Part shown: positions 52,092 to 52,934 of the stretch, in pieces | Position numbering within the stretch: the stretch's first letter is position 1 | Layout: the number at the start of each line of letters is the position of its first letter | Assembly: GCA_012959765.1 (NCBI GenBank) | Contig: DUCO01000047.1 | Coordinates: forward strand, 579 to 53,512 | Direction of reading: 5' to 3' | DNA length: 52,934 bases | From: Dehalococcoidia bacterium | Lineage (GTDB): Bacteria > Chloroflexota > Dehalococcoidia > Lucifugimonadales > Lucifugimonadaceae | Notes under the pieces: generated by a model | Told to the model about the DNA's origin: nothing | Seen by the model: the letters and a program-made list of their open reading frames with translations, nothing else | Database searches by the model: none | Position numbers and translations under genes: made by a program

Positions 52092-52159
52092 CAGTTTCCA
52101 TGCGGAGCGAATCGAGCAAGCTGCCCGAGAATTCCGCTGTCCTTTCCGCGAGGTAAATA

Positions 52160-52873
52160 ATGACACCCCCCCGAACAACTCAAGGCGGCCGCCCACCATT
52201 CAGACGCGGAGGTCGACGCAGGCGTCAGTGCTTCTGCAAAGAGAGCACCGTCGACTATAAAGATGTATCAAGCATCCGCCGCTTCATCACCGATCGCGGT
52301 GGAATCGAAGCCGGCAAAAAATCCGGCAACTGCGCAAAATGCCAGCGAACACTGACAATTGCTATCAAACGAGCACGGCATCTGGCTCTGCTTCCTTACG
52401 CTCCTGATCACCTCCGGGTAACCGGAGCGGTCGCTACAAGCAACAAGATTGCTGAAGACGAGGAAGAAACTACAGAAACCGACGGCGAAGCTACCGAGGC
52501 AACGACAGAAGAATCCGAAGCTACGGCATCGACCGAAACCAAGACCGAAACTGAAGACGCTCCTGCTGCTGAAGCTGAAGAAGAAACCGAAACCGCGGCT
52601 GAAGCTGAAGATGCTCCTGCCGCTAAAGCTGAAGAAGAAGCTACCGAAGAACCTGAAGAAGCCGAAGCTACGGAATCAACCGAAACCAAGGCTGAAACTG
52701 AAGACGCTCCTGTCGCTGAAGCTGAAGAAGAAGCCGAAGCACCAGAAGAATCTGAATCTGAAGAAGAAACCGAAGCTGATACAGAAGACGTTTCAACTGA
52801 TGAGGATTCAGAAGCTGATAAGGCCACAAAGGCCACAGAAGCAGATGACAGCACCGACGAAGACGACAAATAG
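52160..52873 (+). CDS. rpsR: Ribosomal protein bS18 with long acidic C-terminal extension
   Basis: Residues 1-91 are an ordinary S18: arginine-rich head (FRRGGRRRRQ), a C-x-C and C-x2-C set (CFCKES, CAKCQR) that can bind zinc, VDYKDVSSIRRFITDRGGI and AIKRARHLALLPY. About 146 further residues follow, almost all Glu, Ala, Thr, Asp, Ser and Lys. S18 normally ends near residue 75-95. The tail contains repeats of an E-T-E-D-A-P-x-A-E-A-E-E-E unit. gaggtaaata precedes the ATG. The frame is unbroken and ends with TAG, so the extension is part of the gene as written. Confidence 0.92.
   Translation: MTPPRTTQGGRPPFRRGGRRRRQCFCKESTVDYKDVSSIRRFITDRGGIEAGKKSGNCAKCQRTLTIAIKRARHLALLPYAPDHLRVTGAVATSNKIAEDEEETTETDGEATEATTEESEATASTETKTETEDAPAAEAEEETETAAEAEDAPAAKAEEEATEEPEEAEATESTETKAETEDAPVAEAEEEAEAPEESESEEETEADTEDVSTDEDSEADKATKATEADDSTDEDDK
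52532..52734. repeat. Internal repeats in the rpsR tail
   Basis: A block starting accgaaaccaag at about 52532-52586 recurs at about 52678-52734 with few changes, and a shorter copy (gaagatgctcctgcc onward) lies at 52606-52646. They encode the acidic E/A/T-rich tail and show that it grew by in-frame duplication. Confidence 0.65.
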
Positions 52874-52934
52874 TCTCGTTTAGCTGACAGTTCACAACGT
52901 CATTAGGGCCGGATATCGCTATTTGCAATACTTC

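Noticed and set aside
52449..52883. Lys/Pro-rich plus-strand frame of 144 codons and the Ser-rich minus-strand frame opposite the rpsR tail
   Set aside because: Both are shadows of the gaa/gct codon repeats in rpsR; they have no ribosome-binding site and no family pattern.

Overview
The window is gene-dense bacterial chromosome with mixed-strand operons. I see no rRNA, tRNA, insertion sequence, integrase, phage gene or CRISPR array. The gene content points to a Chloroflexota bacterium of the Dehalococcoidia/SAR202 type: a flavin-dependent luciferase-like monooxygenase, a mandelate racemase/enolase-superfamily dehydratase, two CocE/NonD hydrolases, GMC and DAO-type oxidoreductases, RraA-like and HpcH/HpaI lyases, a DUF1800/DUF1501 pair, and a SpoIIIAA/Ycf45-like R3H ATPase. 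This placement is inferred from protein families, not from a marker tree. GTG and TTG starts are frequent, and TAG is an ordinary stop codon here.

Layout. 1-9.7 kb: a 5' fragment of an exported protein, a large FtsX-like permease, an Imm26-like protein, a membrane-anchored alpha/beta hydrolase with a GH172 protein, then a NUDIX hydrolase and two tandem FAD oxidoreductases. 9.7-14.6 kb (minus): an operon of a GH88/105-like protein, a luciferase-like monooxygenase broken by an amber codon, a GMC oxidoreductase and a polysaccharide deacetylase. 14.7-19.2 kb (plus): DUF1800, DUF1501, an NHL propeller, a degenerate MNT nucleotidyltransferase and a HEPN protein. 19.2-22 kb: a nucleoside phosphorylase, an HpaI-type aldolase and a frameshifted serine beta-lactamase-like protein. 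22-27.2 kb (minus): pdxS, pdxT, a GNAT-like protein, the R3H ATPase and tmk. 27.5-31.6 kb (minus): rph, eno, gap and a broken lipoprotein gene. 31.9-37.1 kb: a ketopantoate-reductase-like gene, a frameshifted RraA-like gene, DUF4395, a 0.7 kb structured intergenic region and an EF-G paralogue. 37.5-42.1 kb (minus): two CocE/NonD hydrolases around three small single-helix membrane proteins. 42.3-46.7 kb: a 2-hydroxyacid dehydrogenase, a head-to-head pair of truncated genes (ComEC and MFS remnants), an enolase-superfamily dehydratase and ilvE behind a long hairpin leader. 46.8-49.6 kb: envelope and deacetylase genes. 49.9-52.9 kb: glyA, rpsF, ssb and rpsR, the last with a very long acidic tail.

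Housekeeping blocks (PLP synthesis, lower glycolysis, rph, tmk, S6-SSB-S18, SHMT) alternate with peripheral catabolic enzymes suited to oxidising or hydrolysing diverse organic compounds. Several catabolic genes carry single-base frameshifts or isolated in-frame stops although the flanking coding sequence is intact. This means either recent decay of a redundant repertoire or consensus errors in a low-coverage assembly. The best candidates for something new are the DUF1800-DUF1501-NHL-MNT-HEPN cluster, the small membrane-protein array, the acidic S18 tail, the ilvE leader structure and the structured region upstream of the EF-G paralogue.
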